Assembly (NCBI RefSeq): GCF_008014675.1
Contig: NZ_VOXD01000006.1
Location: forward strand, 132,521-196,520
Reading direction: 5' to 3'
DNA: 64,000 bases
Source: Neolewinella aurantiaca
Lineage (GTDB): Bacteria; Bacteroidota; Bacteroidia; Chitinophagales; Saprospiraceae
In this document: positions 51,080 to 59,418 of the stretch, one piece after another
Numbering within the stretch: the first letter of the stretch is position 1
How the letters are laid out: every line of letters begins with the position of its first letter
Translations under genes and position numbers: made by a program
The notes under the pieces: model-generated
What the model saw: the letters and a program-made list of their open reading frames with translations, nothing else
Told to the model about the DNA's origin: nothing
The model's database searches: none

Positions 51080-52477
51080 ATGCAAATTCAATTCTGCGGC
51101 GCGGCCCGCGAAGTTACCGGTTCGGCTCACCTCATTACCCTTGATGACGGGTATACTATCCTTTTAGATTGCGGCCTGTACCAGGGGAGAAGTAAAGAAA
51201 TGGAAGACTTTAACGAGAACTTCATCTTCAAGCCGGAAAGTGTTGATTGCCTCATCCTCAGCCACGCTCACATCGATCATACGGGGCGGGTGCCAAAATT
51301 GGTGAAAGATGGTTTTCAGGGGCAGATTTATGCAACGCATGCTACCCGCAGCCTCTGCGCCATTTTGCTGCTCGACTCGGCTTTCATTCAGGAGAAAGAC
51401 GCGGAGTACTACAACAAAAAACACGGTAAATTCGGCAAATCCAAAAAGCCGCTTTACGTCCGTAAAGACGTGAAGCCAGCCATGGAGCGCTTTGTTGGTT
51501 TGCCCTACGACCGCTGGGAGCGCATCACCGATAACGTAGAGTTGCTCTATCGTGATGCCGGACACATCCTCGGCAGCGCCAGCGTGACGCTGCGCATAAA
51601 ACGCGCCGACGGAACCACCACAACCGTTGGCTTCACGGGAGACATCGGACGGCCCAACCGCCCGATTCTCCGGGATCCTCAACCCATGCCGGCCTGCGAT
51701 TACCTCCTCTGCGAGTCGACCTACGGCGATCGGGAGCACGATCTGAAACCGAACGAAATCGAGAAATTTCTCAAAATCGTCAAGGAAACATGTGTGGAAA
51801 AGCGTGGAAAACTCCTTATTCCTGCCTTTAGTGTGGGCCGTACGCAGGAGATCGTTCACATGCTCGACCAACTGGAAAGTGCTGGTCGGTTACCTAAGAT
51901 AAAAGTTTTTGTAGACAGCCCGTTGGCCGTCAACGCTACCACGGTCTTCGGGGCTCACCCCGAGTGTTACGACGCCGAATTGCAGGAATACATGCTCACC
52001 GACGACAACCCCTTCGGCTTCAACGACCTCACTTACATTCAGGATGTTCGGGAATCCAAAGCGCTGAACTTCCTCAAGGGGCCAGCCATCATCATTTCCG
52101 CTTCGGGCATGATGAACGCCGGTCGTAGCAAGCACCACTTGCGTAACACTATGGGCAACCCCAACAACACCATCTTCATCGTTGGATACTGTGCTCCACA
52201 GACACCCGGCGGTAAACTGCGTGACGGTGCCGAAGGCCTCAAACTCTACGGCGAATATCACGAGCTCAAGGCTGATGTCGTGATCATGGACAGTTTCTCG
52301 GCCCACGGCGATCGTTCCGAAATGACCGATTTTCTGCAGAACCAAAAGGAGAGCTGCAAGGAAATTTTCCTCGTTCACGGCACGATCGAACGGATGGAAA
52401 GTTTCGGCGAAACTCTGCTGGAAGACGGATTCAAATCATGGAAGGCACCAAAACTGGAAGAGGTCGTGAAGCTTTAA
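51080..52477 (+). CDS. Beta-CASP metallo-beta-lactamase RNase/nuclease
   Basis: A 465-residue MBL-fold enzyme of the beta-CASP type. The zinc-binding motif HAHIDHTG is at residues 62-69; later ligands are in DAGHILGSASV and TGDIGR. The beta-CASP region has FSVGRTQEI and IISASGMMNAGRSKHHL, and the C-terminal RNA-specificity (RMMBL) part includes DSFSAHGDRSEM and FLVHGT. Proteins of this type (YSH1/CPSF73-like) process RNA, as endonuclease and perhaps exonuclease. The exact target is unknown. The gene is single, with the MITE-like element upstream. Confidence 0.93.
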   Translation: MQIQFCGAAREVTGSAHLITLDDGYTILLDCGLYQGRSKEMEDFNENFIFKPESVDCLILSHAHIDHTGRVPKLVKDGFQGQIYATHATRSLCAILLLDSAFIQEKDAEYYNKKHGKFGKSKKPLYVRKDVKPAMERFVGLPYDRWERITDNVELLYRDAGHILGSASVTLRIKRADGTTTTVGFTGDIGRPNRPILRDPQPMPACDYLLCESTYGDREHDLKPNEIEKFLKIVKETCVEKRGKLLIPAFSVGRTQEIVHMLDQLESAGRLPKIKVFVDSPLAVNATTVFGAHPECYDAELQEYMLTDDNPFGFNDLTYIQDVRESKALNFLKGPAIIISASGMMNAGRSKHHLRNTMGNPNNTIFIVGYCAPQTPGGKLRDGAEGLKLYGEYHELKADVVIMDSFSAHGDRSEMTDFLQNQKESCKEIFLVHGTIERMESFGETLLEDGFKSWKAPKLEEVVKL

Positions 52478-52646
52478 GGATGCGCCAAAATTCACCTGGG
52501 GTGGCCGAGGCAACTTAGTAGTTTATGAGAAGTTTTACTTCAGTACTCGAAACATGGTAGCTCGCTCCGCTCGTAAGGCTAAGACACTCTTTGCCAGATG
52601 CTGGAAGGAACGCGACGCAGTTCCTGTAGTAGTCGTGGAGGGGACG

Positions 52647-53642
52647 GTGGCGGGATTGAGCGCGCAGCGAGCATCCCTGTTACTTTGCCTCTTAACCCTA
52701 CTCTGTACCTGCGGCCGCGCCCCTGAATTTTCTCCTCCCAAAACGACTTTTTACCACTGGGAAACCAGCCTGGCACCCGACAGTACTGCACGTAGTTTAC
52801 TGACGGAACACAATTGCGATCGCCTCTACGCAAAGGCTTTTGATGTTAGCTGGGCGAACGGCCAGCCCGAACCCACCGCACTAATTCGGATGACGGATAC
52901 GGTGGGGTTGCCGCAGCTGGTTCCCGTCGTTTTTATTACCAACGAGGTCTTTCTCCGGCAGCCGGCTCACAAGCTGGAAGCGCTGGCCGAAGACATAGTT
53001 GGGCTTACGGAGGAACTCTTCGGTACCGACTTCCCCGAGCTGCAAATTGATTGCGATTGGACGGCGCGGACGCAGGTGCCATATTTCGATTTTTTAAGAG
53101 CAGTGTACGCCCGTCTGGAACACCGCTCCCTGACCTGCACCATCCGTTTGCACCAATACCGTGACCGTGACACCCAGGGCGTTCCGCCATTGAACCGCGC
53201 AACGCTGATGGCCTACAACGTCGGCAACCTCAACGCCTGGGAAACGGAAAACTCCATCGTTGATACCAATATCCTGAAAACCTACCTCTCCGGTACGGAG
53301 CGCTACCCCATCAACCTCGACCTGGCCATCGCCGCCTACGACTGGGCGGCCGTTTACCGCCGCGATGAACTCACCTACCTCATCAATGAACCCGACATGC
53401 AGGAACTGGGAGATACCTCCCGCTTTGTGGCCTACGTGCCAACGGGAGCAAGCCAGCGCTGGCGGGTCAGGCAATCGACCTACCTCGACGGGATTTACCT
53501 CTACGAAGGAGACCTGCTCCGCCACGAAGTGGCTTTACCCGGAGCGGTAAACGCTCAGGTAGCGTTGCTGTCGCGCTACATCCCCGGCTTCGCCGGGCAG
53601 CGGGCGATGGTTTACCGGTTGGGGAGTCGGTTATGGGAGTAG
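52647..53642 (+). CDS. Predicted lipoprotein, TIM-barrel-like
   Basis: Starting from a GTG at 52647 (or a TTG at 52656) the protein opens with a good lipoprotein signal (SAQRASLLLCLLTLLCTCGR), about 331 residues long. A longer frame from an ATG at 52554 would put 31 charged residues before the signal, so I reject that start. The mature part contains LQIDCDWTARTQ followed by YFDFLRAVY, MAYNVGN and YLDGIYLYEGD, which resembles the TIM-barrel glycosidase-like DUF3142 family; the acidic residues D-x-D could be in an active site. I am not sure of the family. Two motif-family copies lie inside it (52705 and 53063). Confidence 0.7.
   Translation: MAGLSAQRASLLLCLLTLLCTCGRAPEFSPPKTTFYHWETSLAPDSTARSLLTEHNCDRLYAKAFDVSWANGQPEPTALIRMTDTVGLPQLVPVVFITNEVFLRQPAHKLEALAEDIVGLTEELFGTDFPELQIDCDWTARTQVPYFDFLRAVYARLEHRSLTCTIRLHQYRDRDTQGVPPLNRATLMAYNVGNLNAWETENSIVDTNILKTYLSGTERYPINLDLAIAAYDWAAVYRRDELTYLINEPDMQELGDTSRFVAYVPTGASQRWRVRQSTYLDGIYLYEGDLLRHEVALPGAVNAQVALLSRYIPGFAGQRAMVYRLGSRLWE
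52705..52721 (+). repeat. Dispersed 17-bp motif, copy 16 (variant, in a gene)
   Basis: GTACCTGCGGCCGCGCC, encoding the residues around the lipobox Cys of the lipoprotein (CTCGRA). Confidence 0.55.
53063..53079 (-). repeat. Dispersed 17-bp motif, copy 17 (in a gene)
   Basis: GCACCTGCGTCCGCGCC on the minus strand, in the same lipoprotein gene, encoding TARTQV on the plus strand. Confidence 0.65.
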
Positions 53643-53672
53643 GTCTTGGGGTGCTTTGTATGCCGTTCACCC

Positions 53673-54536
53673 TTACCGCCTCTTTTTCCGTTTCCCCACT
53701 GCATGCTTCCGCACCCGCGTCCCCTCGCTGCCGACGTAGAGCCACTGTTCGTTGTAAAAATCTACCGCTTCGAACTGGGTGGGCCAGAACCAGCTGAGGT
53801 TACGCCGGCGAACTTTTCCCCGGAGAAAATGCCCCTGCGGGAATTCGGTTATCGAGATCAGCGAGGCTGCGCTGGAAGGCCAGAAGCCGGCCAGGAATTT
53901 GAAATTGTAAGCGGTCAGTACCAGTTCTTTCCGCTCTGCGTCGTAGGCCGCGGCGGTAACCACGCGGCGGGGCAGGTGCAGGCTGTCTACCAGTTCGGCG
54001 ACGTAACGACCGGGCGTGGCGGGTAAACGAAAGTGATAGGTCTTGAATTTGCCCTTGTCGAAGAGTTGGTCTTTGGTGAAAAGGTGAAGGGTATCGTTGT
54101 GCCAAACCATTGCTTCGCAATCGTAGTTTCCGGGCTGGTCGCGGCCACCGCCATTCTGGCCGGGGTAAGTGAAGACGATTGAATCGGTGCCGGGCTTGTC
54201 GGGATGGTAGCGGAAAATGCGTTGATCCGTTCGCTTGCCGGCGTTGTTTCCGAAGTCGCCGAGGTATAAATTCCCGTTATTGTCGCGGGCGACGTCCTCG
54301 TAGTCTGAAGCAGTTGCCGAGAGAGTATCCCGGTGGATAATCGCCCCGGTTTTGCCAGTTACGTAGACATAAGGCCCGTCTCCGCTGTCATTGTGCCAGG
54401 AGAATTCGTTGCCGCTGATGCTCAGGCCCGAGGCTTCGCTTATCTGCGCGGGCAAACGGATGGTCTTCGGCGGTGCCGCAGCGCGGCAGCCAACGGCAAG
54501 GATGGGAATAAGCAAAAAAACGACTCTCAGGTTCAT
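53673..54536 (-). CDS. Predicted lipoprotein, beta-propeller type
   Basis: A 287-residue protein starting MNLRVVFLLIPILAVGCRAA, with lipobox LAVGC. The mature part has repeated blade-like stretches: ISEASGLSISGNEFSWHNDSGD, DYEDVARDNNGNLYLGDFGNN and YDCEAMVWHNDTLHLFTKD, which recall the SdiA-regulated / NHL-type propeller lipoproteins of Bacteroidota. The 'YEDVA' and 'YDCEAM' segments are conserved in that family. The function is unknown. The C-terminus is very basic (KHAVGKRKKRR). It converges with the preceding lipoprotein gene, 30 nt apart. Confidence 0.8.
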   Translation of the reverse strand: MNLRVVFLLIPILAVGCRAAAPPKTIRLPAQISEASGLSISGNEFSWHNDSGDGPYVYVTGKTGAIIHRDTLSATASDYEDVARDNNGNLYLGDFGNNAGKRTDQRIFRYHPDKPGTDSIVFTYPGQNGGGRDQPGNYDCEAMVWHNDTLHLFTKDQLFDKGKFKTYHFRLPATPGRYVAELVDSLHLPRRVVTAAAYDAERKELVLTAYNFKFLAGFWPSSAASLISITEFPQGHFLRGKVRRRNLSWFWPTQFEAVDFYNEQWLYVGSEGTRVRKHAVGKRKKRR

Positions 54537-54574
54537 GACGTGAAGTTACTGTTATTCATCTTCGTTACCCTACT

Positions 54575-55093
54575 CAGGGCCGGAGGCCCGTCTCCCGTGG
54601 CGATGGGTGAGCGATGATCCGCAGGATCGAGCGGAGCCCGTCGTTTGCGCTAGTCCGTCGTTTTCGCTAGCCTACAGTTTGTGTTAGTCCATCGTTTGCG
54701 CTAGTTGTTTGCGCCAGCTCATCATATCTGCCATTGTTTGTGTTAGCCATTGATTGTGTTAGTCCATCGTTTGAGTTATTGTGTTCGTCACTGTTTGTAT
54801 TAGTCCATCATGTCTGCCGTCGTTTGTGTTAATCCATATGATTGTGTTAGCCCATCGTGCCAGCCACTGTTTGCGCCAGCCCGTTGTTCATGCCAATGGT
54901 CTGAGCTATGCTGATAGTTTTCGCTAGTCGTGCCCGTTCACCATTCATGTTATCGTTTGCATCATCACTATCATCGCCACCATCGGTTTCGCTAATCGTG
55001 AGTCCCATCGGTTTTATCCAGTCTTTCAGAATGCCCGCAACGAAAACGATGGGGTGGAACCCCATCGCCACGAGAGGCGGACCTCCGGCCCTG
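54575..55093. repeat. 519-bp non-coding island bounded by 33-bp inverted repeats
   Basis: The left end (54575-54607) and right end (55061-55093) are inverted copies matching at 30 of 33 positions. Between them, at least eleven degenerate copies of GTTTGNGCTAG occur, at 54643, 54660, 54678, 54694, 54708, 54736, 54752, 54793, 54822, 54840, 54869 and 54917, mostly 14 to 29 nt apart and often followed by TCCATC. It makes up nearly all of the 586-nt gap between two genes. No protein of more than about 70 residues is possible inside and none looks coding. Confidence 0.85.
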
Positions 55094-55122
55094 GATCATA
55101 AGACAATAACTATCTTGCGCCA

Positions 55123-57384
55123 ATGCCCAGATTATTACAATTATTTATCGCTCTTCTGTTACCGGTTCTGGCAAAAGCCGACTGCACCCCCGCCTTCAGA
55201 GGCTATCAGTTTTTGAATCCGGACGTACTGGAGTACGACAGTCGGCTTGGCCCGTTTTACCGGGCCTTTACCAGTCGTTACGGTGATCCCGAAAAACTGG
55301 AACGCGAGGCCCGTAAAAACGATAACCTGAACGAATGGTACGAACGCTACTGCGAGCAGGTGGAAATTGCTGATCTGGAAAGCCTGATCTACGGCAATAC
55401 CACCACGCAACTGCGCGATCTGTTACGGTTGCTGGACAGAAAAGACGCAACTTCTTCGGGCCTGAAAGCCAACCTGCGCAACAATTCTTTTGCCCGCCAC
55501 CTGGTCGATTATAAATGCACCGAGGTGATCACCTATCTCTTATTCGCCAAGCGGGCCGAGCCTTACGTAACCAGCCGGGGTACCGGGTTCAAAAAACCGC
55601 AGACTGATCGTGTAGCGATGGAGCGGCTGATCGATGAGGGGCTTGATATTTTTAAGTCTACCGAGAGTCACTATGTCCGCTTGCGCTATGCTTACCAGTT
55701 GCTTCGTCTGGCGCATTACCTCGGAGAATACGACTATGTCCTGAAGCTCTACGACTATCTGATGCCTAAAATTGAGGCGAACTCCAGCCTGATTTACGAT
55801 TGGATCGAAGGGCACCGTGCCGGTGCACTACAGGCAAAAGGAGATTACGCGACCAGCGCCTACATCTTCAGCCGGATTTTTGAACGATGCCCTAGTAAAA
55901 GGGAAAGCGCTTATGCCAGTTTCAAAATCAAAACCGACGCCCAGTGGCAGGCCGCAAGTAACCTTTGTGCCAACGATCATGAGCGTGCGATGCTGCACGT
56001 GATGCGCGCTCAGAACCAACGCGCCGTAGTATTGGAAGAACTCAGGACCATCTATGAACTGGAGCCTGCCAATACCGCCCTGGAGCCACTCGTGATGCGG
56101 GAATTGTTGGAACTGGAAAAAGACCTGCTGGGCGAAGATTTCAACCCTTTTGCTAAGGAAAACAAGCGCAACAATAATCGGCCCCGTAGCAACGCAACCG
56201 CACGGCTGGTAGAGCTGCAGGCTTTTGTGAATAAAGTAGTTGTCGAGAAAAAATCGGCCAACCCCAAGCTCTGGCTTCTGGCCGAAGCCACGCTGGAAAT
56301 GCTGGCTGGTGACTATTTCTACGCCCGGGAATCCTTTGCCCGCCTGGCCCGCGAACGCCCGCAGGATACGATGGCGGAGCAACTCGGTATTCTGCGTGAA
56401 GTAACCAACGTCCTTGCACTGAACCGGATCAACGACTCGGTCGAGCTGTACTATTTCGATCTGCTCGCCGACCTGGAGCTGCGCGAGCAGTATCCGGACT
56501 TGCGCCCGCTGGTAAACGATAAACTCGAAGCCGTGTACCGGGCCAACGGCCGTGAGGGCAAAGCAGCGTTGCTGCAGTATGGTTTTGACGCCATCCAGAA
56601 AAACCCGGACATCACCGCGGTGAAAGAGATGCAGGCAATGGCGGATAGCCTGCTCGGCAACCGCTTCGACAAGGCCCTGCTCGCCGATCGGGTAGGCCCA
56701 AATCCTATCGATGATATCAACGACTTGCTGGGAACCTTTTACCTCCAGAAAGGGCAATGGGAAACCGCCCTCGAAGTATTTCAGCGTGTCCCTTCGGCCC
56801 GTAGAGATTCTTACGGGACGTATGCTCCCTTCAGTAAGCAGTTCAATGACCGTGTTCAGTTCCGGCCATCGGCAGCCCTGACGCGCTACAATAAAGTCGA
56901 ATTGCTGGAGCGGCTGCTGGAACTCGAAGATCAGGCACGGCGGACGACGAACGATACCATCGCTGCCCGTAATTTCTTCAACATTGGTCTGGCACACTAC
57001 AGTATGAGTTACTACGGCTACAACTGGCGGATGGGGGATTACTTCCGCTCCGGCAGCAGTGGACTGCGCGCCGCTCAGCGGCGAACAACAGATTGGGTGT
57101 TTCCGCACGTCGAAGCCCCGCTGGGTAACCGGGAAAATATGAACATGGACCGGGCAAGCTACTATTTCGAACGCGCACTCGAACGTGCGCCGGGCAGAGA
57201 AGCTGCAGCCGAAGCCGCTTTCTTCGCGGCCAAGTGTCAGCGAAATATGCACTATGCGGCAGGAAGCCCCGGGCAGCGACCATTCACCTATTTCAGACTG
57301 CTCAAAGAAGTCTACTTCGATACCGAGTTCTACCAACTGGCGATTGAAGAATGCCGTACGTTCGCCTGGTACGTAGGAAGGTAG
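55123..57384 (+). CDS. Large secreted helical-repeat protein
   Basis: A 753-residue protein starting MPRLLQLFIALLLPVLAKADC, a signal peptide. The rest is alpha-helical, with TPR-like pieces (YAYQLLRLAHYLGEYDYVLKLYDYLMP; later LGTFYLQKGQWETALEVFQRV; near the end DRASYYFERALERAPGREAAAEAAFFAAKCQ region). Such proteins are common in Bacteroidota and probably bind protein partners in the periplasm; no precise role is known. The stop codon is followed at once by a repeat element. The 502-residue antisense frame is a shadow. Confidence 0.8.
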   Translation: MPRLLQLFIALLLPVLAKADCTPAFRGYQFLNPDVLEYDSRLGPFYRAFTSRYGDPEKLEREARKNDNLNEWYERYCEQVEIADLESLIYGNTTTQLRDLLRLLDRKDATSSGLKANLRNNSFARHLVDYKCTEVITYLLFAKRAEPYVTSRGTGFKKPQTDRVAMERLIDEGLDIFKSTESHYVRLRYAYQLLRLAHYLGEYDYVLKLYDYLMPKIEANSSLIYDWIEGHRAGALQAKGDYATSAYIFSRIFERCPSKRESAYASFKIKTDAQWQAASNLCANDHERAMLHVMRAQNQRAVVLEELRTIYELEPANTALEPLVMRELLELEKDLLGEDFNPFAKENKRNNNRPRSNATARLVELQAFVNKVVVEKKSANPKLWLLAEATLEMLAGDYFYARESFARLARERPQDTMAEQLGILREVTNVLALNRINDSVELYYFDLLADLELREQYPDLRPLVNDKLEAVYRANGREGKAALLQYGFDAIQKNPDITAVKEMQAMADSLLGNRFDKALLADRVGPNPIDDINDLLGTFYLQKGQWETALEVFQRVPSARRDSYGTYAPFSKQFNDRVQFRPSAALTRYNKVELLERLLELEDQARRTTNDTIAARNFFNIGLAHYSMSYYGYNWRMGDYFRSGSSGLRAAQRRTTDWVFPHVEAPLGNRENMNMDRASYYFERALERAPGREAAAEAAFFAAKCQRNMHYAAGSPGQRPFTYFRLLKEVYFDTEFYQLAIEECRTFAWYVGR

Positions 57385-57385
57385 A

Positions 57386-57522
57386 GAGTCGGGAATTTAG
57401 GAGTCTGGAGTCGTGAGTCGGGAGTGGCTACCGCGTAGTGCGTTCGGGGCGAACGAGCGAAGCGAAGTAAGTGGTACCCCGACTCAAGACTCCCGACTCC
57501 TGACTCAAGACTCCCGACTCCC
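57386..57522. repeat. Short-unit repeat with inverted partner arm (family B)
   Basis: Left arm (57386-57425) with units AGTCGGGA and AGTCTGGAGTCGTGAGTCGG, a core of about 54 nt that also starts and ends with GGCTACC and GGTACC, and a longer right array (57478-57522) made of GACTCAAGACTCCC units in inverted sense. The right array overlaps the last codons and the TGA stop of the glycosyltransferase gene at 57505. Confidence 0.85.
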
Positions 57523-59094
57523 AGCCTTTCGTTCAAAAACGAGAGTTTCGCCCAGGAAGGTTTCGTAGTAGCCGAAGAAGTGAGCGTAGGCGATTCGCTC
57601 GGGGAACCAATTACGGGGCCGGAAAGCTTTGAGCAGCCGGGCTTTCTCGTCGGTGCCGGAAAGAAGCGACTGCATCCGGGCACATTCTTTTTCGCTCTTG
57701 CAATTGTAGACGCCGTCGCAGCATTCAGGGAGGCCAAAGGGGGTGGTCATGCTTTTCCAGTAACGACTGTAGTGGGTTTCGTGGATCACAGCGTAATCCC
57801 AGTTGCCGTTCATGAACCAGTCGGTCTTTCGGAGGCCTTCCAGTTTTACGTAACCCGAGACACCAATTTTTGCGTCTTCCGGTAGTTCGTTGTTAACGAA
57901 TTCGCGCATCTCGTAGCGGGTATCGAACCAGTGATTACTCTGGCCAACGATACCAAACAGAACCGTATAGATGACAACGGCCAGCGATAGCCAGCTGTGT
58001 TTACGCAGCTCATGCAGTCCGTAAGCGCACAGGATGCAAACAGCCGGCATGAAAACATTGACCCGCCGGATGAAGGCTGTATCTACAGACCAGCGGACGA
58101 TAAATTCGCTAACGATCCAGCCCGTCAGGTAGAGCAGGGTCCAGTGACGGTTGGTCCAGGCTTTTTTCTCAACACGCTTTGCACCTGCTGCCGAGCCCCA
58201 AAGACGCATCAGCCCGAACAAAGCAAAACCGAATGCAGGCAGCCCCACACCCGCAAGAACACCCGCGGGATAGACAATGAGGTTGTCACGGAAATGATCT
58301 TCGACCGGTACACCCTCGCGGTTGAGTTTGCTTAGGCCTTTGAAGGTCGACTGTATGTTGTCCCAAGACCAGCCGTACCAGGAAATACCCACAAATGCAA
58401 GTACCAGGCCCACCCCCACCGGAACGTACCACCACGGAATTGCCCGCCGCATAAAGGCCAGGTGAAGCAGGTAAAGCCCTCCCCAAGCCAACGGAAGAAC
58501 GTCGAACTTGAAGGCAACCGCCCCCGCCGAACCAAGGGCAAGCAGCGCCAGGCCGGAGAAAGACGAAGATTTATGACCCAGCCTCAGTGCCCCGAGCAGC
58601 GCCAGATAACACCAGAAAACGTAGCCGGCAGCTGGCAGGCAATAATGACTGATGGTCGCGTTGGCATCGCAGGCCGCCATCAGCAAAGCCGCCACGCCAG
58701 CGTAGGGAGGCGAAAGACCTCCCGCCCTTGCGAGTAGCCAAACGGACAAGATGAGTAATAAGGAAAACAACGTCGAAAGTTTACGGCCAAGCAGCACGAA
58801 TTCTTCCCAGGACGGCGGGTTATCCTGCAGGGCGTACCAACCGTAAGCAGTAGTTGCGATGAGGTGGCCGTAGCCGCGCACATTCCAGGGTGAATCGTTG
58901 TAGTCGCCTACTTTTTCGCCGTCGTACAGGTCGTTGTAGCGGTGTGTGGCGGCGTGGACGTGTTGCCCTTCGTCGGGCTCAAAAGTCACCCAGTTGTCCT
59001 TTATGTCCTGGGTGAACCAGCCAGGCACGCGCAACGCGAGACCCAGCAGAAGGGCCAGCGGCAACAACCAACGGGCATCAAATGGCAGTTTCAC
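57505..59094 (-). CDS. Membrane glycosyltransferase, GT-C (ArnT/PMT-like)
   Basis: A 529-residue protein with ten or more hydrophobic helices. The first periplasmic loop contains FEPDEGQHVHAATHRYNDL, with the D-E motif that binds the catalytic metal in GT-C enzymes using polyprenyl-phosphate sugars (GT39/83 type). The C-terminal part is soluble, with a conserved DTRYEMREFVNNELPEDAKIGV segment. It probably adds sugars to lipids, proteins or polysaccharide outside the inner membrane; the substrate is unknown. The last five residues (GSRES) and the stop come from a repeat element. It begins with the base directly after the stop of the small gene upstream, so they form an operon. Confidence 0.85.
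   Translation of the reverse strand: MKLPFDARWLLPLALLLGLALRVPGWFTQDIKDNWVTFEPDEGQHVHAATHRYNDLYDGEKVGDYNDSPWNVRGYGHLIATTAYGWYALQDNPPSWEEFVLLGRKLSTLFSLLLILSVWLLARAGGLSPPYAGVAALLMAACDANATISHYCLPAAGYVFWCYLALLGALRLGHKSSSFSGLALLALGSAGAVAFKFDVLPLAWGGLYLLHLAFMRRAIPWWYVPVGVGLVLAFVGISWYGWSWDNIQSTFKGLSKLNREGVPVEDHFRDNLIVYPAGVLAGVGLPAFGFALFGLMRLWGSAAGAKRVEKKAWTNRHWTLLYLTGWIVSEFIVRWSVDTAFIRRVNVFMPAVCILCAYGLHELRKHSWLSLAVVIYTVLFGIVGQSNHWFDTRYEMREFVNNELPEDAKIGVSGYVKLEGLRKTDWFMNGNWDYAVIHETHYSRYWKSMTTPFGLPECCDGVYNCKSEKECARMQSLLSGTDEKARLLKAFRPRNWFPERIAYAHFFGYYETFLGETLVFERKAGSRES
58181..58197 (+). repeat. Sister motif GCACCTGCTGCCGAGCC, copy 2
   Basis: In the coding region of the glycosyltransferase (encoding GSAAGA on the minus strand), preceded by CTTT as in the main motif. 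Confidence 0.65.
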
Positions 59095-59268
59095 TTACAG
59101 GCCGTTGAAGTAGGTACTGAAGTAGTTGTAGTACTCCCGCCAGTTACGGAGCAACAGCAGAATACCGATCAGTACTGCGAAAAACAGGATCTGTTTAAAG
59201 CGGCGTTCTGCAATATCATTGCGTTCGCGCCGGCTTTTGTAGGAGTGTCGGGTAGATTGTTTTGGCAT
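59095..59268 (-). CDS. Small single-helix membrane protein
   Basis: A 57-residue protein starting MPKQSTRHSYKSRRERNDIA: a basic N-terminal part, one hydrophobic helix (ILFFAVLIGILLLL) and a short aromatic tail (WREYYNYFSTYFNGL). The start at 59268 is chosen because a perfect -7 element ends 7 nt upstream; a longer frame from 59364 would include it. Its stop is directly followed by the glycosyltransferase start. It may be a helper subunit of that enzyme, which is inference from position. Confidence 0.75.
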   Translation of the reverse strand: MPKQSTRHSYKSRRERNDIAERRFKQILFFAVLIGILLLLRNWREYYNYFSTYFNGL

Positions 59269-59275
59269 GGTATTG

Positions 59276-59283
59276 CAAAGGTA
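59276..59283 (-). promoter_or_regulatory. -7 promoter element TACCTTTG of the glycosyltransferase operon
   Basis: A perfect TAnnTTTG match on the minus strand, 7 nt before the small membrane protein ATG. Confidence 0.6.
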
Positions 59284-59312
59284 AGTTGATTCTTGGTTCC
59301 GGATGTTTTTAT

Positions 59313-59329
59313 GGCTCGGCAGCAGGTGC
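59313..59329 (-). repeat. Sister motif GCACCTGCTGCCGAGCC, copy 3
   Basis: Minus strand, in the divergent region between the glycosyltransferase operon and recF. Confidence 0.65.
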
Positions 59330-59418
59330 AGAGCGGGTTGTTGGGCCGGGGAATTACCGGCCAACTAACTCCTGACGACTGTACTGCAGTGACGCACTAT
59401 TACCTACCTTCGCGGACA

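Noticed and set aside
54643-54927. Possible CRISPR array in the repeat island
   Set aside because: Units are only 11 nt, degenerate, and irregularly spaced (14 to 48 nt); there are no cas genes.
55828-57336. A 502-residue open frame opposite the secreted helical protein
   Set aside because: It has no signal, domain or promoter, and the plus-strand gene has a signal peptide and repeats.
57330-57737. A 135-residue frame on the minus strand across the family B repeat
   Set aside because: It translates the repeat (GVGSLESG) and the antisense of real genes.
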